From positions 1-64,000 of the forward strand of contig NZ_BBWR01000005.1 in the NCBI RefSeq assembly GCF_001463905.1: a stretch of DNA of 64,000 nucleotides, read 5' to 3'. The notes beneath the pieces were generated by a model. That model was given only the letters and a program-made list of their open reading frames with translations, searched no databases and was not told where the DNA came from. The stretch is from Aureimonas frigidaquae. Lineage in GTDB: Bacteria; Pseudomonadota; Alphaproteobacteria; Rhizobiales; Rhizobiaceae. Numbering within the stretch: position 1 is the stretch's first letter; each line of letters begins with the position of its first letter. This document shows, piece by piece, positions 30,342-39,575 of this stretch. Both the position numbers and the translations under genes were made by a program.

Positions 30342-31004
30342 TCACGACGCATAGGCATAGGGGCCGCCGCGCTCCAGCGCCGCACGGTAGGCCGGCCGCG
30401 CATGGATCCGCGCCAGGAAATCCCGCAGGAGCGGCCGGGCGCTGAAGTTCAGCCGGGCGCTCGCGGCCTCGATGGGGAAGCTCATCATCACATCGGCCAC
30501 GCTGAAGGCGGGGCCGGCGAACCAGCCGGTCGTCTTCAGGCTCGCCTCCCAGTAATCGACATGTGCCTGCGTCTGCGGCGCGACGAAGGCCTCGTTCGCC
30601 TTGTCCATCGCGGTGCGGATGACGGGCCGCACCAGAGCCGGCGTGCGTTCGGCGATGACCGACAGGACGAGGCCGAGGAACAGCGGCGGCATGGCCGAGC
30701 CTTCCGCGTAGTGCAGGAAGTGCCGGCAGGTCCAGTAATCGGGACTGTCCTGCACGGGCATGAGCCGCCCGCGCGCATGCGTTTCCAGGATGTAATCCAC
30801 GATCGCCCCGGTTTCCGCCAGGGTCGTCGCACCCTCCGTTAGGACGGGCGCCCTGCCGAGCGGGTGGACCGACTTGAGCTCGGGCGGCGCCAGCCTGTCG
30901 CTGCCGCGCTTGTAAGCCCGGACCTCATAGGGCAGCTGCAGCTCCTCCAGAAGCCAGAGAATGCGCTGCGAGCGGGAATTGTCGAGATGATGAACCGTGA
31001 GCAT
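30342..31004 (-). CDS. Glutathione S-transferase family protein
   Basis: A 220-residue protein. The N-terminal thioredoxin-like half starts MLTVHHLDNSRSQRILWLLE, with Ser10 or Ser12 as the likely glutathione-activating residue. VLTEGATTLAETGAIVDYI near 53 is the glutathione-contact region (ES/ET-A-I). The C-terminal half is helical. It is a cytosolic detoxification or metabolic enzyme of unknown substrate. Confidence 0.92.
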   Translation of the reverse strand: MLTVHHLDNSRSQRILWLLEELQLPYEVRAYKRGSDRLAPPELKSVHPLGRAPVLTEGATTLAETGAIVDYILETHARGRLMPVQDSPDYWTCRHFLHYAEGSAMPPLFLGLVLSVIAERTPALVRPVIRTAMDKANEAFVAPQTQAHVDYWEASLKTTGWFAGPAFSVADVMMSFPIEAASARLNFSARPLLRDFLARIHARPAYRAALERGGPYAYAS

Positions 31005-31223
31005 CGACTCTAGATCGGGTCCGGGCGGGCGTTGGCAAGGTCCGCTCGGTTCTGCGGTCCACGACCCGACGGACGAAGTGCCTCGCATCGCTGAGTTCGA
31101 GCCTGTCAGGCGGCATCTTGCCAGTGGTGAGGCACGGCGCGATAGACCGTCGGCCTCCAGGTATAGAGCATGTCATGGTAGAATCGATGGCGTATAACCG
31201 GCGTTACAACTTGAGGTTGCATT

Positions 31224-31484
31224 TTGACTCGACATTGGATCAACGAAGCGGGGAAGGTCGATGCCTGGCCTCGAAAGGAGAAGTACCGCGTCAAGGTGCT
31301 GTCTTATCTCTGTGAAAAGTTCGATGCTGACAGGATTTACACAGAGAAGGAGGTCAACATCCTCCTCCAGCAGTATCATACGTTTCAGGATTGGGCCCTT
31401 CTGCGCAGGGAACTGTATGAGCGCGGCTTCCTGGACCGGGATCCCCGTACACAAACATACTGGGTCGTTCGAAACGGCGCGTGA
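31224..31484 (+). CDS. DUF2087-domain small protein
   Basis: An 86-residue protein starting at a TTG, with GAGG seven bases upstream. WPRKEKYRVKVLSYLCEKFD near residues 15-34, YTEKEVNILLQQYH near 39 and LLRRELYERGFLDRD follow the DUF2087 pattern. This domain usually sits at the end of an HTH regulator and resembles a winged helix. Here it stands alone with no second domain. Its codons are less GC-rich than the neighbours', hinting at separate origin. Function unknown. Confidence 0.75.
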   Translation: MTRHWINEAGKVDAWPRKEKYRVKVLSYLCEKFDADRIYTEKEVNILLQQYHTFQDWALLRRELYERGFLDRDPRTQTYWVVRNGA

Positions 31485-31496
31485 CAGCCGGCGCGC

Positions 31497-31943
31497 CTAG
31501 CTTTCGACCCGGTCCGGTGCGCCCGTCCTGCGGCGCCAGCGGCCGGCGCCGTGGCCGGCCACGATCCAATAGATAAGGGCGAAGGCGAGGCCGGACAGGA
31601 GGATGGCCGTCTGGATGCTCATGGGCGGTTCCATGCCGCCATAGGCCAGACGGGTGACGACGAAACCGCCGATCAGCCCCGCCGCCGCATGGAGAAGCAG
31701 CGACGACCAGCCGAGGATTTCCGTCACAACCATGAAGAGCGCCCAGGGCAGGAGCGCGGTCGAGCCGACCTGCGCGGATTGGGCAAGAAACAGGACAGCC
31801 AGCTCCACGATCTGCACAGGATCCTGCTCCAGCGAGGCCAGGGAGAAGGGCACGAAGGGCCAGACCAGCGGGAAGGCGGCCGCGAAACAAGCCAGGATGA
31901 AGCCGATCGGAATGCCGAACAGAAAGCGGAAAACCGTGCGCAT
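31497..31943 (-). CDS. Hypothetical inner-membrane protein (about four helices)
   Basis: A 148-residue protein that I do not recognise. Four hydrophobic stretches appear at about 7-32, 46-66, 79-98 and 106-127, with a basic C-terminal tail (GRWRRRTGAPDRVES). The gene ends up ten bases from the rlmN stop and reads in the same direction, so it is probably cotranscribed with rlmN. Codon use looks normal for the genome, supporting a real gene. Confidence 0.7.
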   Translation of the reverse strand: MRTVFRFLFGIPIGFILACFAAAFPLVWPFVPFSLASLEQDPVQIVELAVLFLAQSAQVGSTALLPWALFMVVTEILGWSSLLLHAAAGLIGGFVVTRLAYGGMEPPMSIQTAILLSGLAFALIYWIVAGHGAGRWRRRTGAPDRVES

Positions 31944-31953
31944 CCTGTCAGCG

Positions 31954-33168
31954 TCAGCCGGCCACGGCCGCCGCCAGGGCCAGCCGGTCGGCCTTTTTCA
32001 TCCGTTCCGATTCCGACTTGAGCTGCCCGCAGGCGGCGAAGATGTCACGGCCGCGCGGCGTGCGGATGGGGGAGGCATAGCCGGCATCGTTCACCAGATC
32101 GGCGAAGCGCTCGATCTGGTCCCAGTCGGAGCATTCGTAATCCGTGCCGGGCCAGGGATTGAAGGGGATCAGGTTGATCTTGGCCGGAATGCCCTTCAGG
32201 AGCCGGACCAGTTCGCGCGCATCGGCCAGGCTGTCGTTGACGCCCTTCAGCATCACATATTCGAAGGTGATGCGTCGCGCGTTGGACAGGCCCGGATAGG
32301 CGCGGCAGGCCGCCAGCAGCTCTTCCAGCGGGTACTTCTTATTGATCGGCACCAGCACGTCGCGCAGCTCGTCCCGGACGGCGTGCAGCGAAATGGCGAG
32401 CATGACGCCCATTTCCTCGCCGGTCCGCGGGATCATCGGGACGACGCCGGATGTGGACAGGGTGATGCGCCGCCTGGACAGGGCCAGCCCGTCACCGTCG
32501 GAGGCGACAGCCAGCGCTTCCTTGACGTTGTCGAAATTGTAGAGCGGCTCGCCCATGCCCATCATGACGATGTTGGAGACGAGGCGGCCCTCGTTGGGCA
32601 CGATGGCGCCGATGGGCGTATCGGCATGGGGAAGATCGCCCAGCCGCTCACGGGCCGTCAGGATCTGGCCCACGATCTCACCCTCGGTGAGGTTGCGCAC
32701 CAGGCGCTGCGTGCCGGTGTGGCAGAAGGTGCAGGTCAGCGTGCAGCCGACCTGTGAGGACACGCACAGCGTGCCGCGCCCTTCCTCGGGAATGTAGACG
32801 GTTTCGATCTCCACCGGGCGGCCGGCGCCGCGGGCCGGGAAGCGGAACAGCCACTTGCGGGTCCCGTCGACGGAGATCTGCTCCTCGACGATCTCCGGCC
32901 GGGCGATCTCATGCCGCTCGGCCAGCGCCGTGCGCAGATCGCGCGAGACATTGGCCATGACCGAAAAATCGGTGACGCCGCGCACATAGAGCCAGTGCCA
33001 GAGCTGGCCGACGCGCATGCGAACCTGCTTGTCGGGCACGCCGATATCGCGCAGGCGCGCACCCAGCGCATCGCGCGACAGGCCGAGCAGCGATGTCCGG
33101 TCCTGCACGGCGGCCGGGCTGGCATTGCCGGGCCGCTCGGCTCCGGTCAGGTCGATCGATACGCTCAT
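31954..33168 (-). CDS. rlmN: Dual-specificity 23S rRNA A2503/tRNA A37 C2-methyltransferase RlmN
   Basis: A 404-residue radical-SAM enzyme. The cluster-binding Cys142, Cys146 and Cys149 lie in [26 protein letters not shown] near 210 is the SAM-contact motif, and the C-terminal Cys (about 380, in FAACGQL) is the methyl-carrying residue. It methylates A2503 in the peptidyl transferase centre and tRNA A37. It is followed by the four-helix membrane gene and transcribed away from the IalB-like gene's terminator. Confidence 0.96.
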   Translation of the reverse strand: MSVSIDLTGAERPGNASPAAVQDRTSLLGLSRDALGARLRDIGVPDKQVRMRVGQLWHWLYVRGVTDFSVMANVSRDLRTALAERHEIARPEIVEEQISVDGTRKWLFRFPARGAGRPVEIETVYIPEEGRGTLCVSSQVGCTLTCTFCHTGTQRLVRNLTEGEIVGQILTARERLGDLPHADTPIGAIVPNEGRLVSNIVMMGMGEPLYNFDNVKEALAVASDGDGLALSRRRITLSTSGVVPMIPRTGEEMGVMLAISLHAVRDELRDVLVPINKKYPLEELLAACRAYPGLSNARRITFEYVMLKGVNDSLADARELVRLLKGIPAKINLIPFNPWPGTDYECSDWDQIERFADLVNDAGYASPIRTPRGRDIFAACGQLKSESERMKKADRLALAAAVAG

Positions 33169-33288
33169 AAGCTCGTTCCCGGCAGGCGGCGAACGAGTCC
33201 GGCCGCGCCACTTCCATCATCGTCTATGGTCGAATGGGGGAACACATGCGCGTTTTGCGCGCAAATCGCAAGGTGCGCGCGGAAAATC

Positions 33289-33321
33289 TGTTGCGGGGCG
33301 GGCAGTTGCAGCCGGCCCCGC
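33289..33321 (-). terminator. Probable terminator after the IalB-like gene
   Basis: Inverted repeat GCGGGGC/GCCCCGC (33293-33299 and 33315-33321) extended inward by GGC/GCC after one mismatch, loop AGTTGCA. On the minus strand it is followed by an AACAGATTTT stretch, a modest U-run. It lies 28 bases beyond the stop. Confidence 0.45.
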
Positions 33322-33348
33322 ACTGTTGGTCCATGGCGCCTGGGCGCG

Positions 33349-33852
33349 TCAGCGGCACTCGCCGATGGAGTTGATCGCTGCCGTGATGCCGGCCAGCGAG
33401 TAGGAATATTTGGTGGCGGTGCCGCGGGCCGAGGTGGCGTCCACCTGCATGGCCTTGCCGTTCCGCATGGCGGCGACGAGCTGCGGCTCCTCGGCCGGCT
33501 TCTCGACCCAGGCCGATTCGCCACGCGTGAAGAGGGTGAACTTGCGGCCGTCGACCGTCACCGTCACCTTGGAGCCCTCGCGCATGGGGTAGCCCATCAC
33601 GACCTGCGGCTCGTAGGCGCGGTTCTGTCCCGGCTTTTGGGAGACCAGGAAGAAGATATCGCCATGGTTGACGCTGGCGGGTTCCTTCGTCTTCGGGGCG
33701 GAGAGTGCGTAGCAGACCTTATTGCCGCCCGTGGTGTAGGAATAGGTGCCCCAGTCATTGAACTGGTTCAGGCGGGTCGGCGTCTGGGCGAAGGCGGCGG
33801 CGGTGGAAAGGACGACAAGGGCTGTTGCCGTCAGGACTTTCGTAAAGGACAT
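33349..33852 (-). CDS. Invasion-associated locus B (IalB) family periplasmic protein
   Basis: A 167-residue secreted protein. The signal peptide is about residues 1-22 (hydrophobic core LTATALVVLSTAAAFA, cleaved before QTPTRLNQ). The mature part has WGTYSYTTGGNKVCYAL near 34 and ends GECR, giving the two conserved cysteines that probably form a disulfide. IalB-like proteins are widespread in Hyphomicrobiales and are not limited to pathogens, so the name does not imply virulence. It stands alone with a 221-base upstream gap. Confidence 0.88.
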   Translation of the reverse strand: MSFTKVLTATALVVLSTAAAFAQTPTRLNQFNDWGTYSYTTGGNKVCYALSAPKTKEPASVNHGDIFFLVSQKPGQNRAYEPQVVMGYPMREGSKVTVTVDGRKFTLFTRGESAWVEKPAEEPQLVAAMRNGKAMQVDATSARGTATKYSYSLAGITAAINSIGECR

Positions 33853-33946
33853 GGTTCCCCGCAAATTAAAAATTCGATGGCTCACGCGAAACGCGCGGTG
33901 ATGCGTCACGCCGCGATCTGCCCGGAAATTACTGCGAAGAGACTTT

Positions 33947-33969
33947 ATGGACCGTAAACGCCGGTCCAT
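33947..33969. repeat. Perfect inverted repeat upstream of the IalB-like gene
   Basis: ATGGACCG and CGGTCCAT separated by seven bases, lying about 95 bases upstream of the IalB-like ATG and 105 bases past the YkvA-family stop. No U-run follows on either strand, so an operator is as likely as a terminator. Confidence 0.35.
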
Positions 33970-34073
33970 GACCTGCGGCCCGTTCGCAGCGCGCGTTCAC
34001 GCAGCAGCCAAAAGATGGCGGCAAGACCATGTCCAAAATGTGGGCTCGCAAAGACGTGTCCGCCAGCGCGGCG

Positions 34074-34490
34074 TCACACGCCGTCGGTGGTGGTGTCGCG
34101 CTTCAGGAAACGCCTGGCCCGGCTGTAATGGCGTGGCGCGATGTTGGCGCGCACGGCGGCGATGGCGGCCATCAGCACGGCGGCATCGTCGGTAAAGCCG
34201 ATCAGCGGTGCGAAATCGGGAATGATGTCGGTCGGCAGCACGAAATAGGCCAGCGCCGCCAGGAGGATGCCGCGTGATGCCACGGGCGTCCTGGGGTCGA
34301 GCGCGCAATAATAGGAGGCGAGCAGATCCTGCGTGAAGGGAACCGCCCCCGCCGCACGGCGGAACGTGTCGAGGAAGGAACGGCGAACGCGTTTGCGTTG
34401 CCCCTCCTGGCCTTGGGGGTCCGCCGGCTGAAGGATCCGGTCGATCGTCTGCCGCCCGAGCGGCATGCGGGGAAGAGACAAGCGCGTCAT
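34074..34490 (-). CDS. YkvA family (DUF1232) membrane protein
   Basis: A 138-residue protein. The DUF1232 core at about 70-115 has YFVLPTDIIPDF followed by GFTDDAAVL, the family hallmark, within a hydrophobic region. The flanks are basic. Function is unknown, and such proteins are small inner-membrane proteins found singly. The ATG at 34490 is the first giving a compact protein. It follows thpR in the same direction with a 106-base gap. Confidence 0.88.
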   Translation of the reverse strand: MTRLSLPRMPLGRQTIDRILQPADPQGQEGQRKRVRRSFLDTFRRAAGAVPFTQDLLASYYCALDPRTPVASRGILLAALAYFVLPTDIIPDFAPLIGFTDDAAVLMAAIAAVRANIAPRHYSRARRFLKRDTTTDGV

Positions 34491-34596
34491 GCGCCAAGAG
34501 ATAGGGTGCAGCTCGGGCCTGGCCAAGAGGCTGCGGCAAAGGAGGCGCCGGACGGCACATCGTGCGAGACGGCCACGTGGCCCGGCACCGGCCCCG

Positions 34597-35178
34597 TCAG
34601 GCCGATAGGGCGACTCCAGCCTCGGCCCTGCCATTGCGCGTCGCCTCGGCCAGCGGGAAGGCTTCCTCGAGCACATAGGGGCCGCCGCCGACCGAATCGC
34701 GCGAGGAATAGAGGACGAAGCGGCCCACCCGGAAGGTCGGGCTGCGGTAGTTGCCGCGCCCGGACAGGTAATGGGCCACCTCTTCCGACTTCGGTTGCCG
34801 CAACCGCGCCAGCGTGACATGCGGTACGAAGCGGCGCGGATCGGCCGGCAGGCCAGCGCGCCGGCAGGCCCGGTCGATATCGGCCTGGAGAAGCTCGAGC
34901 TGCGGCGAGGGGACGATGCCCGCATAGACCGAATGCGGCTTGCGCGAGCCGAAGGCGTCCACGCCGCGCAGCGTCAGCTCGAAGCCGGGGCGCTCGATGC
35001 GGTCGAGCGCGGCCACCACCTCGTCGGCAGTGCGAAAATCCACATCGCCGATGAAGCGCAGGGTGAGATGATAGTTCTCCGCGTCGATCCAGCGCGCGGA
35101 GGGGAGGCCGCCCCTCAGGAAGGAAAGAGTGAGAGCCGCGTCCCGCGGGATCTCGATGGCTGTGAACAGTCGCGGCAT
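34597..35178 (-). CDS. thpR: RNA 2',3'-cyclic phosphodiesterase (2'-5' RNA ligase family) ThpR
   Basis: A 193-residue 2H-phosphoesterase. The two catalytic HxTx motifs are HLTLRF (about 42-47) and HVTLARL (about 127-133). The N-terminus MPRLFTAIEIP is also characteristic. It opens 2',3'-cyclic RNA ends and can reversibly ligate 2'-5' bonds in vitro. Physiological role is not settled. Transcribed in the same direction as tesA and ykvA. Confidence 0.93.
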   Translation of the reverse strand: MPRLFTAIEIPRDAALTLSFLRGGLPSARWIDAENYHLTLRFIGDVDFRTADEVVAALDRIERPGFELTLRGVDAFGSRKPHSVYAGIVPSPQLELLQADIDRACRRAGLPADPRRFVPHVTLARLRQPKSEEVAHYLSGRGNYRSPTFRVGRFVLYSSRDSVGGGPYVLEEAFPLAEATRNGRAEAGVALSA

Positions 35179-35312
35179 GAAGTTGTTCCTTCCGCTTCGA
35201 GCATGTCTCGCACGGTTGGCAGGGAATCATCCCCCGCGCCGCGCTGCAAGTGCGAAGATGGGGGGCGGGATGCAATTTCCCCCGACTGTCGCGGGACGGC
35301 CGGCCGCATGGC

Positions 35313-35987
35313 CTATTGCGCGCCGCCCGGCCGGACGCCCATCCCCGCCAGAACCTCCTCCACCTGCGGCAGCATGCGCTGCACGATCTCGGCGATTCCC
35401 TCTTTCGTCGGGTGCATGTAATCGGCCTGGTTCAGGCGCGTGACGCCGGCGACGCCGTCCAGGAAGAAGGGGTAGAAGGCCACGCCCTGTTCGCGCGCAA
35501 TCTCCGGGAAGATCGGATTGTAGCTTTCAGCAAAGGCTGGTCCCATGTTGGGCGGGGCGATCATGCCCGTCAGAAGAACGGTCGTGCCGCTTCGGCTCTT
35601 GAGCCGTTCCACGATGGCCGTCAGGTTGCGGCGCGTCAGCGCCGGATCGATGCCGCGCAGGGCGTCATTGGCCCCGAGCTCGACGATCACCAGATCGCTC
35701 GCTTCCGGCACCGACCAGTCGAGCCGCGCCAGGCCGCCGGTCGTGGTATCGCCCGACACGCCGGCATTGGCTACGGATACGGCGTAGCCCTTGGCCGCGA
35801 GGGCGGCTTCCAACTGGTCCGGGAAGGCTTCGCCCGGTCCCAGCCCGTAGCCGGCCGAGAGGCTGTCGCCGAAGGCGACGATCTGGGTCGTCGGCGTCTG
35901 CGCCCAGCCGGCGGTCGGCACAAAAATTTGCGTGATCAGTGCAAAAACTGCCGCCGCAACGGCCAAGGGGGAGTGAATTTGCCGCAT
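35313..35987 (-). CDS. tesA: Arylesterase/lysophospholipase TesA-like (SGNH hydrolase)
   Basis: A 224-residue periplasmic esterase. The signal peptide is about 1-29 (ending GWAQ). The nucleophile Ser42 sits in FGDSLSAGYG, block II Gly in NAGVSGDTT, block III Asn in LGANDALRG, and the Asp-x-x-His pair in DYMHPTKEG near residue 190. It cleaves acyl esters and thioesters. It is divergent from the LolD-like/FtsX-like ABC pair with 72 bases between, a pairing conserved in many proteobacteria. Confidence 0.94.
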   Translation of the reverse strand: MRQIHSPLAVAAAVFALITQIFVPTAGWAQTPTTQIVAFGDSLSAGYGLGPGEAFPDQLEAALAAKGYAVSVANAGVSGDTTTGGLARLDWSVPEASDLVIVELGANDALRGIDPALTRRNLTAIVERLKSRSGTTVLLTGMIAPPNMGPAFAESYNPIFPEIAREQGVAFYPFFLDGVAGVTRLNQADYMHPTKEGIAEIVQRMLPQVEEVLAGMGVRPGGAQ

Positions 35988-36059
35988 TCGATTTCCATTT
36001 GCGGTCCAGCGCTCGTGCGGCGCGGGCTCTTCTCCCCCCTCATATAGGAAGGGTATTCC

Positions 36060-36761
36060 TTGGCTGATACCGCGATCCGCCTGCGAAACGTCCAGCTCAC
36101 GCTCGGCGCCGGCCATGGAGCCGTGCACGTGCTCAAGGGCATGGACCTCTCCGTCGCCCGGGGGGAGTCGGTCGGCATCCTCGGCCCTTCCGGGTCGGGC
36201 AAGTCGACGCTCCTCATGGTCCTGGCCGGGCTGGAGCGGGCCGATAGCGGCCTGGTCGAGGTGGCGGGGCAGTCGCTGGAAGGCCTGAGCGAGGACCAGC
36301 TCGCCGCGTTTCGCGGCCGCAATATCGGCATCGTCTTCCAGTCCTTCCATCTCATTCCCAACATGACGGCGCTCGAAAACGTCGCCGTGCCCCTGGAACT
36401 CGCCGGCCATGCCGACGCCTTCGGCCGCGCCGCACGGGAACTGGCCGCCGTCGGCCTGAAGGACCGGGTGAACCATTATCCCGGCGCCCTGTCCGGCGGC
36501 GAGCAGCAGAGGGTTGCGCTGGCGCGGGCCCTGGCGCCCGAGCCGGCCATCCTGATCGCCGACGAGCCGACGGGCAATCTGGATTCGGACACCGGCGCGC
36601 GCGTCGCCGATCTGCTCTTCGACGAGGTGCGCCGCCGTCATATGACGATGGTCCTCGTCACCCATGATTCGTCCCTGGCGGCCCGTTGCGCCCGGCAGGT
36701 TTCCGTCCGCGACGGGCGGATTCTGGAAAGCGCCGGCCTGGATGCCGGGGTGCCCGCATGA
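36060..36761 (+). CDS. ABC ATPase, LolD/YbbA type
   Basis: A 233-residue ATPase. Walker [10 protein letters not shown] is near residues 42-50, signature LSGGEQQR near 145, Walker [14 protein letters not shown] near 163-175 and switch His in VTHDSSLA. It begins at a TTG with GGAAGGG six bases upstream. The stop overlaps the permease start (ATGA). With that permease it forms a YbbA/YbbP-type complex beside tesA. A role in moving lipids or exporting small molecules is suggested but unproven. Confidence 0.93.
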   Translation: MADTAIRLRNVQLTLGAGHGAVHVLKGMDLSVARGESVGILGPSGSGKSTLLMVLAGLERADSGLVEVAGQSLEGLSEDQLAAFRGRNIGIVFQSFHLIPNMTALENVAVPLELAGHADAFGRAARELAAVGLKDRVNHYPGALSGGEQQRVALARALAPEPAILIADEPTGNLDSDTGARVADLLFDEVRRRHMTMVLVTHDSSLAARCARQVSVRDGRILESAGLDAGVPA

Positions 36762-39346
36762 GCGCGGCCGACAGCGCCGCCGAGGGTGCGAAAGCGATCC
36801 GCGCCGCACGGCCGGGGCCGGGCAATCTGCGCCTGGCGCTGCGGTTCGCCCTGCGGGAAATGCGCGGCGGCCTGTCCGGCTTCGTGATCTTCCTGGCCTG
36901 CCTGACGCTCGGTGTCGCCTCCATTGCTGCGGTCAATTCCGTATCGCAGATGATGACGGATGCCATCGCCCGCGAGGGTCGCATCATCCTGGGCGGCGAT
37001 GTCCGCTTCAGCCTGCCCCAGCGCCAGGCGACGGAGACGGAGCGCACCTTCCTGCAATCCTTCGGTCCGGTGTCGGAAAGCGCCTCGCTGCGCTCCATGG
37101 CGCGCCTGCCCGATGCCAGCAACCAATCCATCACCGAGGTGAAGGCCGTCGATGGCAGCTATCCCCTGTATGGGGCGGTGGAAACCGATGCGGACCGCCC
37201 CCTTGCCGAACTGCTCGCACCCGTGGATGGGGTCTATGGCGCAGTCGCAGCGCCGGAACTCTTCACCCGGCTCGGCATCGCGCCGGGCGACCGAATTCAG
37301 CTCGGCACCTCGACGCTCGAGCTGCGTGCGCAGTTGACGCGTGAGCCCGACCAACTGTCGGATGGCTTCGTCTTTGCGCCCCGCCTGATGATCGGTCTCG
37401 ACGCGCTGCAAGCCGCCGGCCTGGTTCAGCCCGGCAGCCTCGTCGAGTTCGACTACAAGCTTCGGCTTGGGGCGGATACGCCCGTCGAAGCCGTCACGAG
37501 CGCCGCCGACACGGCGCATCCGGAAGCCGGTTGGAGCGTGCGGCCCTTCGACCGCGCCGCCCCGGCACTCCAGCGCAACATCGAGCGCTTCAGCCAGTTC
37601 CTGACCCTGGTCGGGCTGACGGCGCTGATCGTGGGGGGCGTCGGCATTGCCAATGCGGTCAACGCCTATCTGGATGCCAAGCGCAACGTCATCGCCACCT
37701 TCAAGAGTCTGGGGGCCGGCGGCAACTTCGTCGTCGCCCTCTATCTCATCCAGATCCTGATCCTGGCGAGCGTCGGCGTGGCGCTCGGTCTCGTGCTCGG
37801 TGCCGTGGCGCCCTTCGTGGCGGCGCGGTTCCTGGAGGCCGCCATACCTGTGGCCACGGAGCCGTCCGTCTATCCGCTGGCGCTTCTGACCGCCGCCGTC
37901 TTCGGCTATCTGACGGCCGTCGCCTTTGCGCTCCTGCCGCTCGGGCGCACGCGTGACGTCACCGCCGCGGCGCTGTTCCGTGATGCGGGTGGCGCGGGAT
38001 TGCGCATGCGCTGGCCCTTCCTCGGCGGCGCCGTGGCGCTGGCGCTGGTGATCGCAGGGATCGCCCTTCTGATGGCGGACGACCGGCGCATCGCCGGCGT
38101 GTTCCTCCTGGCCACGGGGGTTGCCTTCGTGATCCTGCGGGTCGTCGCGCTCGGCATCCAGCGGCTGGCGCGCGCTGCGCCGCGCGTGCGCTCCACACCA
38201 CTGCGGCTGGCCATCGGCAACATCCATCGGCCCGGCGCGCTGACGCCATCGGTCGTCCTGTCGCTCGGGCTCGGCCTGACGCTGCTCGTCTCGCTCGCCG
38301 TCATCGATACGAACATCCGCACCGAGATCGGCACCAACATCGCCGGCAGGGCGCCCGACTTCTTCTTCTTCGATATCCAGTCGACCGAGGAAGACGCCTT
38401 CGCACAGCGCATTGCCGCGCTGGCGCCGCAAGGCGCGCTCGAGGCCGTGCCCATGCTGCGCGGGCGGATCGTCGAGTTGAACGGCACCAATGTGCGTGAC
38501 ATCACCGTGCCGCCGGAGGGCGCCTGGGTGCTGCGCGGCGACCGGGGCCTCACCTATGCGCAGGAGGTCCCCCCATCCTCCACCCTGGTGGAGGGAGACT
38601 GGTGGCCCGCCGATTATGCGGGCGAGAACCTCGTCTCCTTCGCCGCGCAGGAGGCCGGCGAACTCGGTTTGAAGCTCGGCGATACGGTGACCGTCAACGT
38701 CCTGGGCCGCAACGTCACGGCCCGCATCGCCAATCTGCGGCAGGTCGAATGGCAGAGCCTTTCGATCAACTTCGTCATGGTCTTTTCGCCCAACAGCTTC
38801 GCCGGCGCACCGCATTCGGTGCTCGCGACGCTGCGCCTGGCGCAGGATTCGCCGGAGGCGGAGCAAACGGTGCTGCGGGGCCTGGCCGGTGATTTCCCGG
38901 CGGTGACGGCGGTGCGCGTGCGCGATGCGCTCGACGCGGTCAATCAGCTCATTGCGCAACTCGCCCTGGCGATCCGGGCCGCTGCGGCGGTGGCGCTGCT
39001 CGCATCGGTCCTGGTCCTGTCCGGTGCGCTCGCGGCGGGCAACCGGGGGCGCGTCCATGACGCGGTGGTGCTCAAGACCCTCGGCGCGACACGCGGCACG
39101 CTGATCAAGGCCTATGCGACGGAGTATCTCCTGCTCGGGCTCGGCACGGCAGGCTTTGCCATCGCAGCCGGCGCGCTGGCCGCATCCTTCGTGGTGGCGA
39201 CCATCATGCAGATCCCCTTCCGTTTCGACTGGACGGTTGCGGTCGTGACGCTGGTCGGCGCGCTCGTCCTCACCATCGGCTTCGGCCTGGCCGGGACATG
39301 GCGGGTTCTCGGCCGCAAGGTAGCGCCGGTGCTGCGCACGCTCTGA
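36758..39346 (+). CDS. ABC permease, YbbP-type (two FtsX domains)
   Basis: An 862-residue inner-membrane protein. The first helix (about 38-60) is followed by a periplasmic domain, then an FtsX/MacB-type block of helices near 285-430, a second periplasmic domain (about 500-725) and a last helix block (about 740-850) with GRVHDAVVLKTLGATRGTL as coupling segment. This double layout matches YbbP. The four-base overlap with the ATPase gene and the neighbouring tesA match the enterobacterial ybbA-ybbP-tesA cluster. Confidence 0.93.
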   Translation: MSAADSAAEGAKAIRAARPGPGNLRLALRFALREMRGGLSGFVIFLACLTLGVASIAAVNSVSQMMTDAIAREGRIILGGDVRFSLPQRQATETERTFLQSFGPVSESASLRSMARLPDASNQSITEVKAVDGSYPLYGAVETDADRPLAELLAPVDGVYGAVAAPELFTRLGIAPGDRIQLGTSTLELRAQLTREPDQLSDGFVFAPRLMIGLDALQAAGLVQPGSLVEFDYKLRLGADTPVEAVTSAADTAHPEAGWSVRPFDRAAPALQRNIERFSQFLTLVGLTALIVGGVGIANAVNAYLDAKRNVIATFKSLGAGGNFVVALYLIQILILASVGVALGLVLGAVAPFVAARFLEAAIPVATEPSVYPLALLTAAVFGYLTAVAFALLPLGRTRDVTAAALFRDAGGAGLRMRWPFLGGAVALALVIAGIALLMADDRRIAGVFLLATGVAFVILRVVALGIQRLARAAPRVRSTPLRLAIGNIHRPGALTPSVVLSLGLGLTLLVSLAVIDTNIRTEIGTNIAGRAPDFFFFDIQSTEEDAFAQRIAALAPQGALEAVPMLRGRIVELNGTNVRDITVPPEGAWVLRGDRGLTYAQEVPPSSTLVEGDWWPADYAGENLVSFAAQEAGELGLKLGDTVTVNVLGRNVTARIANLRQVEWQSLSINFVMVFSPNSFAGAPHSVLATLRLAQDSPEAEQTVLRGLAGDFPAVTAVRVRDALDAVNQLIAQLALAIRAAAAVALLASVLVLSGALAAGNRGRVHDAVVLKTLGATRGTLIKAYATEYLLLGLGTAGFAIAAGALAASFVVATIMQIPFRFDWTVAVVTLVGALVLTIGFGLAGTWRVLGRKVAPVLRTL

Positions 39347-39575
39347 TACACAGTTCCACCGGTCCGGCCGATTAAGAGGGTTCAGTAACGTGAATTTAAT
39401 CGCCGAAGCGCCTGACCGGCGGGCCTGAGGCCGGTGCATGCCCTTGTAACACAGGCCAAGCTTCCGCATATTCTTCCACAGGACTGCTGGGGGTTCCGCC
39501 AGCGGCGCCTCGGCCATGCGCAAGCGCATGGGCCGACACCGGACGGAACACGCAGAAAGGAATTTGGACAAGCTC

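Noticed and set aside
33349-33852. Virulence factor
   Set aside because: IalB-family proteins are common in free-living Hyphomicrobiales. The family name alone does not support pathogenicity.
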